42,194 nt of DNA from positions 1-42,194 of the forward strand of contig CANKZI010000023.1 in assembly GCA_947488595.1 (NCBI GenBank), given 5' to 3'. The notes under the pieces were generated by a model. That model did no database searches. It saw only the letters and a program-made list of their open reading frames with translations, and was not told the origin of the DNA. Within the stretch, counting starts at the first letter, position 1; each line of letters opens with the position of its first letter. Origin of the DNA: Flavobacteriaceae bacterium (GTDB taxonomy: Bacteria; Bacteroidota; Bacteroidia; Flavobacteriales; Flavobacteriaceae). Position numbers and translations under genes: made by a program. Positions 40,587-42,194 of the stretch are shown here, in pieces.

Positions 40587-42194
40587 ATGAAAACTAAAAT
40601 TACTAGCAAATTATTGGCCACTGAACGATTGATAATTAAATTGAGAGACCTACTGTTGCCAATTTTATTATTGGTTGCAGGGAATGTTGTAGGACAGACG
40701 ACTATTGCTAAACAAGATTTTGAAGCAACTCCTGGTGCGCCTACAATGACTTTTTCAACTTCTGATGTTGGTTCAGTCGGCACAAGTTCAGGTTTTAGTT
40801 CAGGAGTTTCGGGAGCTTCCGGAACAAACTCTCCTTCTGGTGTAAATTTATTTTCTGAGGGAGCAAGAGGATATAGAATTCAAGGTCCCGATACTGGGTC
40901 TGCTACTGTTAGCAGAACATTTACATTTTCATCTGTTAATACTACTGGATATACAGGTATTCAATTTAGCATGAGAATGGCAGGAATGTCGCTTGGTTCT
41001 AGTGGAAATGGCATGGATACTACAGTTGATGAAATTTTAATTGAGGTGAGCCCTGATAATGGTACTACTTGGTACCAACAGGCAAAAGTAAATTCATCGG
41101 TTGGAAATGTTCGTTGGTATTTTGGAGCTACAGGTAGTGGTTCAAGAGATTATGCTGCAACCAACGCTTTTAATACATATTCAACTACTGCGAACGTTGT
41201 AACAGGAAGTGCAACAACCGCAATAACTACGGCTACCATAACAAACTTACCTGCTGTTGCCAATTTAAGAGTCAGAGTAACTGCTCAAGTAAATTCAGTA
41301 AATGAATCTTGGATTATTGATGATATTAAGATTACAGGAACCGTTGCTGCAACCCCAGTAATTTCAACAACTGGAACTTTATCTGCAGTGAATACAACTT
41401 ATGGAACAGCTTCTGCTGCACCAAGTACTTTTTCCGTTTCAGGAACAGATATATCTGGTGGCATTTTAGTAACCCCACCAGCTGGTTATCAAGTTTCTTT
41501 GGCTTCTGGCTCAGGTTATGCTTCAACGGTAACCGTAACTGGTTCTGGAACAATTGCTTCAACACCAATTTATGTTAGATTATCTTCAACCGCTACTGTG
41601 GCAGGTTCGCCTTTCAGTGGTAATATTGTTTTAAGTTCAGGGTCAACATCAGTTAATTTCGCTACAGCGGCTAGTACAGTTGCGCCATTAGCGTTGACTA
41701 TTACTGGAATTGCTGCCAACAACAAACTTTTTGACGGAAACACCAGTGCAACGTTAAGTGGTACTGCTGCTTTGTTTGGAGTGGTGAATAGCGATGTGGT
41801 TACTTTGGATGGTACGCCAATAGCAACTTTTGCTTCTAGTGCTCCAGCAATTGGAATTGCTGTTTCGGTAACTGGTTATTCTATTATTGGTGCTGGATCT
41901 GGCAATTATTCTTTAACACAACCTTCTTTAACTGCAGACATAACAAGTTCTCCTTCTCCTTCAATTACTAGTGCATTAACTGCATCAGCAATTTATGGAA
42001 CAGCGGCTTCAACTTATACTATTACGGCTTCAGAAGGGCCAACATCTTATAATGCTACCGGATTGCCTGAAGGTTTAACTGTAAATACTGCTAATGGAGC
42101 AATTACAGGAACGCCTACAGTAACTGGTGTATTTAATGCGACTATTTCTGCTACCAATGGTGGCGGAACAGGAAGTGCTACTTTAGTATATACC
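40587..42194 (+). CDS. Large secreted Ig-like/YDG-domain protein, cut by the window edge
   Basis: The frame from ATG 40587 is open for 536 codons to the last base. An atypically long signal region (about 37 residues: KTKITSKLLATERLIIKL, then DLLLPILLLVAGNVVG/Q) is followed by a jelly-roll-like domain (about 40-250, ending ESWIIDDIKITG). A Bacteroidota Ig-like domain comes next (about 255-360: FSVSGTDISGGILVTPPAGY), then a YDG-type domain (about 369-455: LTITGIAANNKLFDGNTSAT) and an Ig/He_PIG-like domain (from about 460: YGTAASTYTITASEG, GLPEGLTVNTANGAITGTP). It is Ser/Thr/Gly/Ala-rich. It is probably a long T9SS-exported adhesin-like protein. The C terminus is not seen, so the sorting domain is unproven. 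Confidence 0.85.
   Translation, partial: MKTKITSKLLATERLIIKLRDLLLPILLLVAGNVVGQTTIAKQDFEATPGAPTMTFSTSDVGSVGTSSGFSSGVSGASGTNSPSGVNLFSEGARGYRIQGPDTGSATVSRTFTFSSVNTTGYTGIQFSMRMAGMSLGSSGNGMDTTVDEILIEVSPDNGTTWYQQAKVNSSVGNVRWYFGATGSGSRDYAATNAFNTYSTTANVVTGSATTAITTATITNLPAVANLRVRVTAQVNSVNESWIIDDIKITGTVAATPVISTTGTLSAVNTTYGTASAAPSTFSVSGTDISGGILVTPPAGYQVSLASGSGYASTVTVTGSGTIASTPIYVRLSSTATVAGSPFSGNIVLSSGSTSVNFATAASTVAPLALTITGIAANNKLFDGNTSATLSGTAALFGVVNSDVVTLDGTPIATFASSAPAIGIAVSVTGYSIIGAGSGNYSLTQPSLTADITSSPSPSITSALTASAIYGTAASTYTITASEGPTSYNATGLPEGLTVNTANGAITGTPTVTGVFNATISATNGGGTGSATLVYT

Noticed and set aside
1..42194. CRISPR arrays, tRNA or rRNA genes, transposases, phage genes
   Set aside because: No regularly spaced repeats, cloverleaf-like sequences, rRNA segments or recognisable transposase/integrase motifs were seen on either strand by eye.

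Overview
The window looks like a chromosomal segment of a Flavobacterium-like member of the Bacteroidota. The signs are A+T-rich intergenic DNA, many -7 elements of the form TAnnTTTG upstream of genes, type IX secretion (T9SS) C-terminal sorting domains, a long-form NusB, a PUR/DUF3276 protein, LVIVD lipoproteins and a zinc-ligand-free TGT. No rRNA, tRNA, CRISPR array, transposase or phage gene was found. Most of the window is ordinary housekeeping sequence, and I did not find a clearly new multi-gene system.

Layout. 1-990: 3' part of a ComM/YifB AAA ATPase. 1114-4382 (-): apparent operon of a thioredoxin-fold protein, glgA and glgC (glycogen synthesis). 4534-6815: alpha/beta hydrolase (-), CsaA-like tRNA-binding protein (+) and an unknown membrane protein (-). 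6949-9173 (-): MsbA-like ABC exporter followed by a PUR-family protein. 9373-12250 (+): leucine dehydrogenase, nusB, a DUF1573 lipoprotein and yajC. 12561-14033 (+): guaB. 14141-16381 (-): KefB-like antiporter. 16517-17863 (-): purB. 18378-18953 (+): rdgB-like house-cleaning pyrophosphatase. 19079-22465 (+): large T9SS-exported GH57 enzyme with two starch-binding-like modules. 23031-24896 (+): DEAD-box helicase.

24984-27971 is more accessory: a carboxypeptidase-regulatory-like gene broken by one in-frame TAG, a very A+T-rich lipoprotein gene and a pair of LVIVD lipoproteins. Then come trmH (-) and a sirtuin gene (+), divergent, followed by a ParDE-type toxin-antitoxin pair (29870-30377) with a palindromic operator. 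A conserved-looking housekeeping run follows on the + strand: tgt, lptF/G-type permease, EamA transporter, accA, dnaB (30613-36563). 36736-38007 (-) is a secreted Bacteroidota protein often labelled 'asparagine synthetase B' without sequence support. The window ends with two T9SS-type surface or secreted proteins. The last one (40587 to the edge) is open at the window end.

How genes work together: glgA and glgC build intracellular glycogen while the GH57 protein probably attacks external starch or glycogen. guaB, purB and rdgB serve purine metabolism and pool cleaning. nusB, yajC, dnaB, accA, tgt and lptG-like are core information or envelope functions. Intergenic gaps carry degenerate dispersed repeats, including three copies of a CCCGATAGCTATCGGG-like palindrome.
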